From NCBI GenBank assembly GCA_910576955.1, contig CAJTJB010000004.1, forward strand, positions 1 through 64,000: a DNA stretch of 64,000 nt, read 5' to 3'. The translations under genes and the position numbers were made by a program. Position 1 is the stretch's first letter. The number at the start of each line of letters is the position of its first letter. Under the pieces are notes generated by a model. The model was not told the origin of the DNA. It made no database searches and saw only the letters and a program-made list of their open reading frames with translations. The stretch is from an uncultured Alphaproteobacteria bacterium (GTDB lineage Bacteria; Pseudomonadota; Alphaproteobacteria; RF32; CAG-239). Positions 50,727-57,997 of the stretch are shown in pieces.

Positions 50727-52112
50727 TTAATATGATTTTCCGCACCAGCGGATAGGGAGGGCGCTGTTGTGCGTTTGCTGCTGTTTGGGGGCGGGCGTAT
50801 CCATCCCGATAGATTGGTATAACGCTTCGGCAAAGTCATCTATGCTATGGCTGTCGCAACGGGCAGCTTCAATCTCTGTTGCTATATGTTGCATCTGCTG
50901 CTGCCATTCGGGATTGCTGCGGGAACGGCTGCGCAGGTATTCGATGTTCCAGCGGGATAAGTCTTTGGGGAGGTGAATTTGATCTTCCAGCCGCAATAGT
51001 TTGTCTTCTGCCTCGCCTTTTTCCGTGACGGTATAGGCGCAGCGCTCTTTTTTGACGGTTGCTGCATTATCCGCAATTTTGAGTTGGGTGTCGACGGTTT
51101 CGTCTATCTTGCGTGTTAAATAGCCGTAGATGCCGAGGTCTTCTTTCGATTCCGCTATTGCACGCTTGCAAGCCGGTTGGTCGGAAGATGGCAGCTCTTT
51201 GGCGATGAATGATTCGGGGTGCAGCTCTGATGGTGCGATATACTCATTTGAACCGAATCGGCGCATATCCGAGAGGGTGCCGATGCCGCCACCACCTCCG
51301 CCGCCCGGAGGATCGTCATCGCCGTTACCGCCGCCACCTCCGCCGCCCGGAGGATCATCGTCGTCGTTACCGCCTCCGCCACTCGGAGGATCGTCATCGC
51401 CGTTACCGTTTTGAATGTTTTTAAGCGTGGCGTTGATTCTTTTGATTTCGTCACTGTTGTTATATAAAAATTCGGCGTTTTCGGAGATAAAGATTTTTAT
51501 TTGTTTGGAAATTTGCTTTTTTTCTTCTTCGGTTCGGGCATTTTTCAATTGCTCTGTCAAGATGGCTAATTGTTCGATGATGTTAATGGTTTCAGCCTGC
51601 CTGATGGCGGGGGCTGCCTGTTCTTCGGTGATGCCGACGCTTTCCAATTTGGCGCAGTATATAAAGCCTTGTTCCTGACGCATAACCGCACGGCGGGTGT
51701 TTTCTTCATTATAGCCGGAGCGGCGCAGCTTTTTTTCATATTCGGCAAGCGCTTGCTCGGGCTGTATGCTGTAAACCATATTCGGCAGGTTTTCGGCATA
51801 TTGCATCCGCAGGGCGACAATCTCGTTGTTTTGGTAGATGAGGTTTTGAAAGACGAGCTCGGTTGCGAGATTGCAAAAATCTTGCGGGGAGAGCTGACCG
51901 CTTAACACTTCGCGGGGGAGTGCGCCGTTGTAATAGGTGATAATCCACGGGGCGCGGGCGCTGATATATTTCCAGACCAGAAAGGGACTGTCGTGGCGCG
52001 ATCTGATGGCATAGAGCGCGTCTTCCTTGATGTCGGGCTGATTAATCCGATCATAGTCGTAACGGCAGTTGCCTTTGAGGTAAGCTTTGAAATCTTCCAA
52101 ATCGTCAATCAT
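50727..52112 (-). CDS. Orphan protein with Asp-Pro-Gly repeats
   Basis: The 461-residue product has a mixed N-terminal part (1-235) with coiled segments such as LTEQLKNARTEEEKKQISKQ. A low-complexity linker (about 236-275) has three tandem copies of a unit like NGDDDPPGGGGGGG, and a helical C-terminal domain follows. No signal peptide or known domain is seen. The ATG has only a weak GGGA nearby. The linker could tether two domains or bind cations. It ends about 145 bases upstream of the next orphan gene and has no clear terminator of its own. Confidence 0.75.
   Translation of the reverse strand: MIDDLEDFKAYLKGNCRYDYDRINQPDIKEDALYAIRSRHDSPFLVWKYISARAPWIITYYNGALPREVLSGQLSPQDFCNLATELVFQNLIYQNNEIVALRMQYAENLPNMVYSIQPEQALAEYEKKLRRSGYNEENTRRAVMRQEQGFIYCAKLESVGITEEQAAPAIRQAETINIIEQLAILTEQLKNARTEEEKKQISKQIKIFISENAEFLYNNSDEIKRINATLKNIQNGNGDDDPPSGGGGNDDDDPPGGGGGGGNGDDDPPGGGGGGGIGTLSDMRRFGSNEYIAPSELHPESFIAKELPSSDQPACKRAIAESKEDLGIYGYLTRKIDETVDTQLKIADNAATVKKERCAYTVTEKGEAEDKLLRLEDQIHLPKDLSRWNIEYLRSRSRSNPEWQQQMQHIATEIEAARCDSHSIDDFAEALYQSIGMDTPAPKQQQTHNSALPIRWCGKSY
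51279..51414 (-). repeat. In-frame tandem repeat encoding the DDDPPG linker
   Basis: Three units of about 42 bases, built on GATGATCCTCCGGGCGGCGG and close variants on the coding strand, are arranged head to tail. Such repeats can change copy number by slippage without breaking the frame. Confidence 0.85.
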
Positions 52113-52169
52113 CGCGGCGTTCCCAAAAGATTAAATTTAGATTAGTATATCATACTTTTGGCGGTGTGT

Positions 52170-52360
52170 CAAAGGATAATTTGCAGCCTTTTTGCCGAGG
52201 GGCGGGGACGACAGCGGGAGATCCCTTGAGTGGCAGCGCCACCTGCAACGATTCGAGGGATGACGCCCAACTTGTTGGGGTAAATAAAGAGGGGAGGGGG
52301 TTGCCGCAAGGGATTCCTCCCCCCGGGGCGGGGGAGGATAGGAGAGGGGGAGGTGTTGGA
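52170..52360. repeat. Dispersed repeats
   Basis: A GAGATCCCTTGAGTGGCAGC unit (from 52219) runs to GAGGGATGACGCCCAACTTG, followed by a CCCCCGGGGCGGGGGAGG palindrome. The surrounding 350 bases hold no gene. Confidence 0.8.
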
Positions 52361-52403
52361 GCTATATGAAGAGGTGGCAGTTGCAACAAAGGTGATTGGG
52401 AAT

Positions 52404-52445
52404 ATAAAAAAACGCTGTCTTTCCGGTGAGGGAAAGAGCAGCGTT
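52404..52445 (-). terminator. Terminator of the 52.5 kb small gene
   Basis: A long hairpin, AACGCTG(C)TCTTTCC/GGAAAG(A)CAGCGTT, ends in T7 on the minus strand. Confidence 0.88.
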
Positions 52446-52460
52446 ATAGGGTTCGCGGGG

Positions 52461-52658
52461 TTACAGTCCCAGCATCTCCTTGATGGCGGAGATGGGCTCA
52501 GCGAGCTCGGGCATCTCTGCCACCTTGGCATCAAGGAGCGATGCCATACCGGCGAGCTGCTTGTCGCTTAACTCGCTGGGGTTTTGAAATATCAACACCA
52601 GAGCGGCGTCGATATTGATGTTTGAACTGTTCACGCGGGGGGATGTTTTTGTTGCCAT
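52461..52658 (-). CDS. Orphan 65-residue protein
   Basis: The small acidic helical product reads MATKTSPRVNSSNINIDAAL and on; it has two helices and no signal peptide. No family is recognised. It has its own promoter and terminator, and the leader TTTAACTCTAAACCCCATCA before ATG has no Shine-Dalgarno sequence. This shows the cassette form in its simplest version. Confidence 0.65.
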   Translation of the reverse strand: MATKTSPRVNSSNINIDAALVLIFQNPSELSDKQLAGMASLLDAKVAEMPELAEPISAIKEMLGL

Positions 52659-52813
52659 AGTGATGGGGTTTAGAGTTAAACATTTTTGTCATTGTGCAAA
52701 TAAGTGATAATCTGTAAAGAACATCGACAAACGCATAACTAACCCCGAGAAAACTCAAAGAAAACTACACATCCACCAAAATAATACAGATAATTACTTA
52801 TTTACTGTCTGTC

Positions 52814-52842
52814 ACTATATCACATTTTTTGGGGTTTGGCAA
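52814..52842 (-). promoter_or_regulatory. Promoter of the 52.5 kb small gene
   Basis: On the minus strand TTGCCA (52842-52837) and TATAGT (52819-52814) have a 17-base spacer with an extended TGTGA before the -10 box. The transcript would have a leader of about 150 bases. Confidence 0.6.
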
Positions 52843-52872
52843 GCAAAAAAGTGAATGGATAGTTAAAAAAAT

Positions 52873-53042
52873 GCTTTACATTTTGTTTTTTTGTGGTATG
52901 TAAAGCAAGCTTTGTATGGGGATGAGAATCGTTTGCGCGGTTTAAACCTCTGAAAAAGCATAATTAATCCCGTGGGGGAAGATAGCCAAATTTCTAACCA
53001 CGGACCTTTTGAGAATAACAATTTTAGAATTGAGGTATTAAA
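52873..53042 (+). promoter_or_regulatory. rplK promoter and leader
   Basis: TTTACA (52875-52880) and TATGTA (52897-52902) are 16 bases apart, inside a 9-base inverted repeat GCTTTACAT...ATGTAAAGC (52873-52906). A second stem, CCGTGG...CCACGG (52970-53003), lies in the leader and may be part of the L1 autoregulation site. The remaining leader is AT-rich. Confidence 0.5.
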
Positions 53043-53480
53043 ATGGCTAAGTCTAAAAAGAAAATTTTAGGTTTAATCAAGCTTCAAATTCCGGCAGGCA
53101 AGGCAAACCCGTCTCCTCCGGTTGGTCCTGCTTTGGGTCAAAAAGGCTTGAATATTATGGAATTCTGCAAGGCGTTTAACGCAGCAACACAAAGCTTGGA
53201 ACCGGGTATTCCGACGCCGGTTATCATTACAGCTTACGAAGACAAGAGCTTTACGTTTGTTACAAAGCTTCCTCCGGTTTCTTATTATATTAAGAAAGCT
53301 GCAGGCGTTAAATCCGCTTCCAAAACTCCGGGCAAAGAGTATGCCGGCAAAATCACTATGGCGCAGGTAAAAGAAATCGCCGAAGCCAAATTGCCGGATT
53401 TGAACTGCGCAACAGTCGAATCAGCTATGAATATGGTTAAAGGTCAGGCTGTTTCTATGGGTATTCAGGTAACGGAGTAA
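53043..53480 (+). CDS. rplK: 50S ribosomal protein L11
   Basis: L11 forms the GTPase-associated stalk base with 23S rRNA. The 145-residue product has the N-terminal LIKLQIPAGKANPSPPVGPALGQ-type region, FCKAFNAATQ near 40, and the C-terminal rRNA-binding domain ending MNMVKGQAVSMGIQVTE. It is followed by rplA 4 bases later. nusG and secE, which usually precede it, are not in this window. Codons use A/T third positions more than neighbours, as in highly expressed genes. Confidence 0.97.
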   Translation: MAKSKKKILGLIKLQIPAGKANPSPPVGPALGQKGLNIMEFCKAFNAATQSLEPGIPTPVIITAYEDKSFTFVTKLPPVSYYIKKAAGVKSASKTPGKEYAGKITMAQVKEIAEAKLPDLNCATVESAMNMVKGQAVSMGIQVTE

Positions 53481-53484
53481 GGCG

Positions 53485-54168
53485 ATGACAGGAAAAAGAT
53501 TAGTAAACGCTTACAAGAACGTAGATAAAAATAAAAGCTACTCTTTGAAAGATGCTATCGCATTGGTTAAGGCTAATGCCGTTGCAAAATTTGACGAAAC
53601 AATCGATTTGGCAATCAACCTCGGTGTTGACCCGAAATATGCTGACCAGATGGTTCGCGGCGTATGCGGGCTGCCGCACGGAAACGGCAAGAAAATCCGC
53701 GTTGCAGTTATGGCTCAAGGCGAAAAGGCTGACGAGGCTAAAGCTGCTGGCGCTGATATCGTTGGTGCTGAAAATCTGGTTGATTCCATCTTGGCAGGCA
53801 AAATTGATTTTGACCGCTGCATTGCTACGCCGGATATGATGGGCTTGGCAGGGCGTGTTGCCCGCGTTTTGGGTCCGAAAGGCTTGATGCCGAACCCGAA
53901 ACTCGGCACCGTTACGATGGATGTTGCCAATGCTGTTAAAAAGGCAAAAGCAGGCGAAGTTCAGTTCCGTGTTGAAAAGAACGGTATTGTTCACGCCGGT
54001 ATTGCAAAAGCCTCTTTTGACGAAGAGAAAATTTATGACAACGCAAAAGTTTTCATTGAAACAATCTTGAAAGCTAAACCGCAAACCCTCAAAGGCACAT
54101 ACTTGAAGAAGATTTCTTTGAGCTCGACGATGGGTGTTGGCGTGCGCGTTGACGCATCTTCCTTATAG
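53485..54168 (+). CDS. rplA: 50S ribosomal protein L1
   Basis: L1 binds 23S rRNA at the mobile stalk and represses its own operon in many bacteria. The 227-residue product has the family signature region from GPKGLMPNPKLGTVTMDVAN (near 130) and VRGVCGLPHGNGKKIRVAV (near 58). It begins 4 bases after rplK. The usual rplJ-rplL-rpoB-rpoC genes do not follow; a repeat element with a terminator is there instead. Confidence 0.97.
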   Translation: MTGKRLVNAYKNVDKNKSYSLKDAIALVKANAVAKFDETIDLAINLGVDPKYADQMVRGVCGLPHGNGKKIRVAVMAQGEKADEAKAAGADIVGAENLVDSILAGKIDFDRCIATPDMMGLAGRVARVLGPKGLMPNPKLGTVTMDVANAVKKAKAGEVQFRVEKNGIVHAGIAKASFDEEKIYDNAKVFIETILKAKPQTLKGTYLKKISLSSTMGVGVRVDASSL

Positions 54169-54304
54169 GGGGCGCGCAAAAGCACAATCATTGCGGTGAA
54201 TTCCCTCCTTTATGTACCGATTATGTACACCGCAGTCGGGAATTCGCTGCAAGCATTGCACTTTATCGCACCCTTGGCTACGCAGGGCTTTGCCCTGCTT
54301 TTTG
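54169..54304 (+). repeat. 130-base repeat with terminator end, copy 2
   Basis: This begins right after the rplA stop codon. A conserved TTATGTACCGATTATGTACA core is flanked by GGTGAATTCCC and GGGAATTCGCTG arms. It ends in the strong hairpin GCAGGGC-TTT-GCCCTGC-TTTTTG. It is homologous to 42405-42540. Confidence 0.8.
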
Positions 54305-54340
54305 TTTATGAAAATTTTAGCGTTTTTACTCTACTATAAT

Positions 54341-54366
54341 AGCGAGTCGGTTTGGCTCGCTTTTTT
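54341..54366 (+). terminator. Second terminator after rplA
   Basis: AGCGAG-N8-CTCGCT with TTTTTTG follows. One GTCATTGCGAGGAGCGAAGC unit lies downstream at 54421, and then nothing else until the next gene. Confidence 0.85.
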
Positions 54367-54473
54367 GTTGGTGCTTTGGGAGGGGGGAATATTGCGGAGG
54401 GGCAATCATCCTCTTTTTTAGTCATTGCGAGGAGCGAAGCGACGTGGCAATCTTTGGAGAGTATGGCAGGCGG

Positions 54474-55334
54474 TTAATAGCTGATTGTGACAGTATAACT
54501 TCCGCTATATTCACCGGCAGGAATTTTGGCAGGAACATTCAGCGTGGCACCGACGCGCATTCTTTGTTGTTCGGCATTAAGCATAAAGGCATTGCCGGTG
54601 TCGGCATTGAAATTATTTACAGTCATTCCCCTGCCCATATCCACACTGTCGGGAAAGGTTACGTTTATTCTGGTGCCGGCAGCGCCTTCAACTTGAAATT
54701 CGCCGTTTGCTGCTGATTTGGAAGATACAAAGGATATTCCGTTTGGCGTGCGGTTGCCGTTATAATCCAGCGTTACGGTGCTGTTGGTATTCGGTGATAT
54801 CAGTTCGCCAAAATTCATCGGGGCAATTTGTTTGATGCCGACAATAGTTCCGGCGCCTTCTCCGATGGTGATGGAAACTGGCATATTTGTATTTAGCTCG
54901 TCATTTAAAGGAATAGTCTGGCTGTAGGTTCCGTTAGCGCAAGTACCGTTGATGATTATGACGGCTGTTATATTGACGTCTTTGGTTCCTTGGAAGTTAT
55001 TTAAGCTGCCATCAAAGCTGGGGACGATATTTACCCAATTGATGGTGCAACCATTGCCTTCAGTTGTTATCATGGGTGGCGGGTTTAAGTTTATTGTTGC
55101 GGTTTCGCCGTCTGGAACGGAATATCTTACTTTGCCGACATGACCGTTTGAAAGGACTGTGGCGTTTTGTATGTCTGTAAATTCGCTGTTTGTATATAGC
55201 GTAATTACTGTAAATTCGCCGGTTTGCAATATCTTTCCGAAACTCATCTGTTGTATCACCGAAGATGTTGCCGCGGCAAAACAGTTTGCTGACATCAGCA
55301 TCAGCCCGAAAGCTATTTGAAATATTTTTGACAT
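54474..55334 (-). CDS. Secreted protein with two DUF4402 domains
   Basis: The 286-residue product has a Sec signal peptide (SKIFQIAFGLMLMSANCFA). Two DUF4402-type beta domains follow: one from MSFGKILQTGEFTVIT (residue about 30), the other from MNFGELISPNTNSTVTLDYN (about 173), with the typical end VGATLNVPAKIPAGEYSGSY and VTISY. The family resembles pilus-subunit folds and is found on cell surfaces. The ATG has only a weak GTGAG site. An inverted-repeat element lies directly upstream, so expression may be phase variable. No usher or chaperone genes are near. Confidence 0.85.
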   Translation of the reverse strand: MSKIFQIAFGLMLMSANCFAAATSSVIQQMSFGKILQTGEFTVITLYTNSEFTDIQNATVLSNGHVGKVRYSVPDGETATINLNPPPMITTEGNGCTINWVNIVPSFDGSLNNFQGTKDVNITAVIIINGTCANGTYSQTIPLNDELNTNMPVSITIGEGAGTIVGIKQIAPMNFGELISPNTNSTVTLDYNGNRTPNGISFVSSKSAANGEFQVEGAAGTRINVTFPDSVDMGRGMTVNNFNADTGNAFMLNAEQQRMRVGATLNVPAKIPAGEYSGSYTVTISY

Positions 55335-55350
55335 TGCAACTCACTTGGCT

Positions 55351-55467
55351 AAAAAATACGACCGTTTTATTTATACGTTAAAATCTTTTTTCAAACAAGC
55401 TTAAAGTATTGTTTTTACACAATGACAAAAAATACAAAATTGCTATAAAAAAACGGTCGTATTTTTT
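55351..55467. repeat. Element bounded by perfect 18-base inverted repeats
   Basis: AAAAAATACGACCGTTTT (55351-55368) is the exact complement of 55450-55467, with 81 bases between. Inside, ATGACA (55422-55427) and TATAAA (55444-55449), 16 bases apart, form a promoter on the plus strand pointing away from the DUF4402 gene. The segment could be invertible or a miniature transposable element. Confidence 0.7.
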
Positions 55468-55487
55468 AAGCAGTTTTATGGGGAGCA

Positions 55488-55518
55488 TAAAAAAAGACCG
55501 GCGTACGAGTGCCGGTCT
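55488..55518 (-). terminator. Terminator of the 55.6 kb orphan gene
   Basis: A perfect 8-base stem, AGACCGGC/GCCGGTCT, ends in T7 on the minus strand. Confidence 0.9.
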
Positions 55519-55563
55519 GTCTGTTGTTTTTCTGGTATGGTATTTAAGGTAAAAAGATTGAGG

Positions 55564-55908
55564 TTATTCATCATCTTCTTCCGCAACCACCGCAGGCTTT
55601 TTGCGCTTGCGGACCTTGGCCTTGAGGCAGGCTTCCGTTGTGACGGGTTTTCCGACAACAACGCGCTTGTCGCTGTCAGCGATAAACTTGCGCTGTCGGT
55701 CTGCCCAGTTGATAACCCAGCCGGTTGTTCCGTCTTCCTTGACAGCCTTAACGGCGCCGAGGATTTTCTTGTTGTCGCCGCGGCGGACTTCATAGAAGCC
55801 GTAGGTTGCGGGCACGAGGGTTATGTGACGGGGAGCTGCGTATGCCTCAAATTTTTCGATACAAACGCCCATCGAAGAGTTCTGATAGGCTACATTTTTC
55901 TTTGCCAT
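55564..55908 (-). CDS. Orphan 114-residue basic protein
   Basis: The start MAKKNVAYQNSSMGV was chosen as the natural N-terminus; a longer frame continues upstream into the promoter region. The product has a beta-rich middle (HITLVPATYGFYEVRRG, then TGWVINWADRQRKFIADSD) and a basic/acidic tail KAKVRKRKKPAVVAEEDDE. No family is recognised. The leader TGTTAAACTCATAAACTATA before ATG has no Shine-Dalgarno sequence. It has its own promoter and terminator. Confidence 0.65.
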   Translation of the reverse strand: MAKKNVAYQNSSMGVCIEKFEAYAAPRHITLVPATYGFYEVRRGDNKKILGAVKAVKEDGTTGWVINWADRQRKFIADSDKRVVVGKPVTTEACLKAKVRKRKKPAVVAEEDDE

Positions 55909-55991
55909 AATTATATAGTTTATGAGTTTAACATAATGCTTAAGGTGAAACTTGTTCGACCTGAAACATAGTAATTTATTTATTGAAACAG

Positions 55992-56020
55992 ACAATATCA
56001 CAATTTTGCGAGCTTGTCAA
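55992..56020 (-). promoter_or_regulatory. Promoter of the 55.6 kb orphan gene
   Basis: On the minus strand TTGACA (56020-56015) and TATTGT (55997-55992) are 17 bases apart with TGTGA before the -10 box. Confidence 0.7.
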
Positions 56021-56095
56021 CACTAAAAATGACAAATTTTACAAAAATTTTGACAAAACACTTATTTTTCAAGGAGATGGGGAAATTGAGATGCT

Positions 56096-56560
56096 ATGGG
56101 AGATCCCTTGACGAATGGCTATGCCATTCGAGGGATAACATTAGGCGGGGGAATTAAAGGAGGGAGAGATTCGGTCCGAGCCTTTCAGAGGGAGGCGATA
56201 AAAGGAATGCTATGCATAGATATGGATTGCTTCGGTTATTGCCTTACGGCTTACCTCGCAATGACTATTAAACGCGAGTCATTGCTAGGAGCGGAGCGAC
56301 GCAGCAATCTTTGGAGAGCAGGGAAGATAAGGAATGCTATGCATAGATATGGATTGCTTCGGTTATTGCCTTACGGCTTACCTCGCAATGACTTGCGGTT
56401 AGGTAGTCATTGCGAGGCTTGTTTACAAGCCGTGGCAATCTCATTCGGCAAGAGTATACCAAACTCTCATAAGATTGCTTCGTCGGACAGTGTCCTCCTC
56501 GCAATGACTGCCAGCGGCAGCTGCATAATTTTAGCTGCGGCGGACAGAAAGGAAACGTTT
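56096..56560. repeat. Repeat mosaic with a 65-base direct repeat
   Basis: There is no gene here. A covarying hairpin ATCCCTTGACGAATGGC-TAT-GCCATTCGAGGGAT lies at 56103-56136. A 65-base sequence starting AAGGAATGCTATGCATAGAT is present twice without change (56202-56266 and 56329-56393). Several GTCATTGCGAGG units in both orientations separate and follow them. Confidence 0.9.
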
Positions 56561-56656
56561 GAGGGTCTCTTTGCTTAAAACCGCCCATAACTCCCCCTTT
56601 TTCTTTGACAGTCAGAGGATTATATCTTAAAACTATGTGATATAGGAGAAAAAACA

Positions 56657-57988
56657 ATGCGCCGTTTATGGATATTCTTGACATTGGCTCTGTGGCTTGC
56701 GGCTCTGCCCGCCCGCGCCGTCAGTTTGATTTCGGATGAAGAAACCGAAAGCTGGCTTTATGACCTCTTAACCCCGATTTTTAAGGCGGCAAACCTCCCT
56801 CTTAACCGCGATTATGTGCATATTGTCAAAGACGACAGCCTGAACGCGTTTGTCGGCGACCAAAACCATATGTTCGTGCACACCGGGACTCTCTTAAAAG
56901 CGGCAGACAGTAACGAGATTGAGGGCGTGCTTGCCCATGAAACCGGACACATTCTCGGCGGGCACATCTTAAGGCTTAAAATTAAATTGCAAGATATGCA
57001 AAAAGCAACGCTCGCCTCGCTGATTGCGGCGGCGGGAGCAGCGGCAGCATCGGGACGGGGCGATGCCGCGATTGCGGTTGTGCTCGGCACGCAGAGTTCG
57101 GCAATTAACGCCATCACCTCATATCAGGTCAGCGAAGAGCGGGCGGCAGACGAAACCGCCGTGCTGCTATTAAACAAAAACCATAAATCGGTTAAAGGTC
57201 TAAAGAACTTTATGCAAAAAATCCAAAACGCCAACCGCATGCAGGGGATAGAGGAAAGCCCATATTTCCGCACCCACCCGGTAACGGTCGAACGCGTGGC
57301 ATTTTTTAACAGCAAACTCGCCAAAGAAAACCGCCGCCCCGCCGACAGCGCCATGGATACGCGCTTAAAACGCCTGCAAGCCAAGCTTTATGCCTACCTT
57401 GCGCCGCTGCCCGCCGTGCTGAAACGCTACCCGTTAAGCGATACGTCGGTTGCCGGAAACATTGCCCACGCGGTGTATTATATGCGGCTCAAAAACCTTA
57501 ATGCCGCACTTAAATATGCCGATACCCTGATTAAGCTTGAGCCGAAAAACCCGTATTTTCGGGAGATTAAAGCACAGACGCTGTTTGAAAACGGCAAGCT
57601 CAAAGAGGCGGTGCGCGCCTATAAAGAGGCACTGGAACTCAAGCCCTCTTCCGAGCTGTTTAAATTAAGCTATGCCGAGGCGGTGTTAGCGGCAAACCCC
57701 ACACGCGGCGAAATGGAAGAGCTGATACCGCTGTTGGAACACGTCAACCGCAATCAGGTTTATCCGACAGCATACCTATACCTCGGGCAGATATATGCTG
57801 ATATGGGGCGAGTGGCGGAGGCGGATTATTTTGCCGCGGAATATAACAATGCCATCGGCGAAACCGCCATTGCCCGCCGGCAGCTTGCCAAAGCCTTAAA
57901 ACAGCCGCTCCGCGCCGATATCAAGCTCCGCGCCGAAGACCTGAAAGTTAAGCTGGCGCAGGAAGAAAAAAAGAACTCGCTTTTTTAA
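56657..57988 (+). CDS. Periplasmic M48 metalloprotease with TPRs (BepA-like)
   Basis: BepA-type proteases act in outer-membrane protein quality control. The 443-residue product has a Sec signal peptide (MRRLWIFLTLALWLAALPARA) and the zinc motif VLAHETGHILGGH (HExxH) near residue 92. The third ligand glutamate is in SEERAADETAV near 157. A C-terminal TPR region follows (ALKYADTLIKLEPKNPYF, GKLKEAVRAYKEALELKPSS). AGGAGA precedes the ATG. It is 9 bases upstream of the glycosyltransferase-like gene, so they are co-transcribed. Confidence 0.92.
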   Translation: MRRLWIFLTLALWLAALPARAVSLISDEETESWLYDLLTPIFKAANLPLNRDYVHIVKDDSLNAFVGDQNHMFVHTGTLLKAADSNEIEGVLAHETGHILGGHILRLKIKLQDMQKATLASLIAAAGAAAASGRGDAAIAVVLGTQSSAINAITSYQVSEERAADETAVLLLNKNHKSVKGLKNFMQKIQNANRMQGIEESPYFRTHPVTVERVAFFNSKLAKENRRPADSAMDTRLKRLQAKLYAYLAPLPAVLKRYPLSDTSVAGNIAHAVYYMRLKNLNAALKYADTLIKLEPKNPYFREIKAQTLFENGKLKEAVRAYKEALELKPSSELFKLSYAEAVLAANPTRGEMEELIPLLEHVNRNQVYPTAYLYLGQIYADMGRVAEADYFAAEYNNAIGETAIARRQLAKALKQPLRADIKLRAEDLKVKLAQEEKKNSLF

Positions 57989-57997
57989 GGAACAACA

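Noticed and set aside
54212..54421. Small open frame starting MYRLCTPQSG inside the 130-base repeat after rplA
   Set aside because: The frame is partly conserved in the other copy only because the DNA core is conserved. It breaks soon after and lacks a ribosome site.
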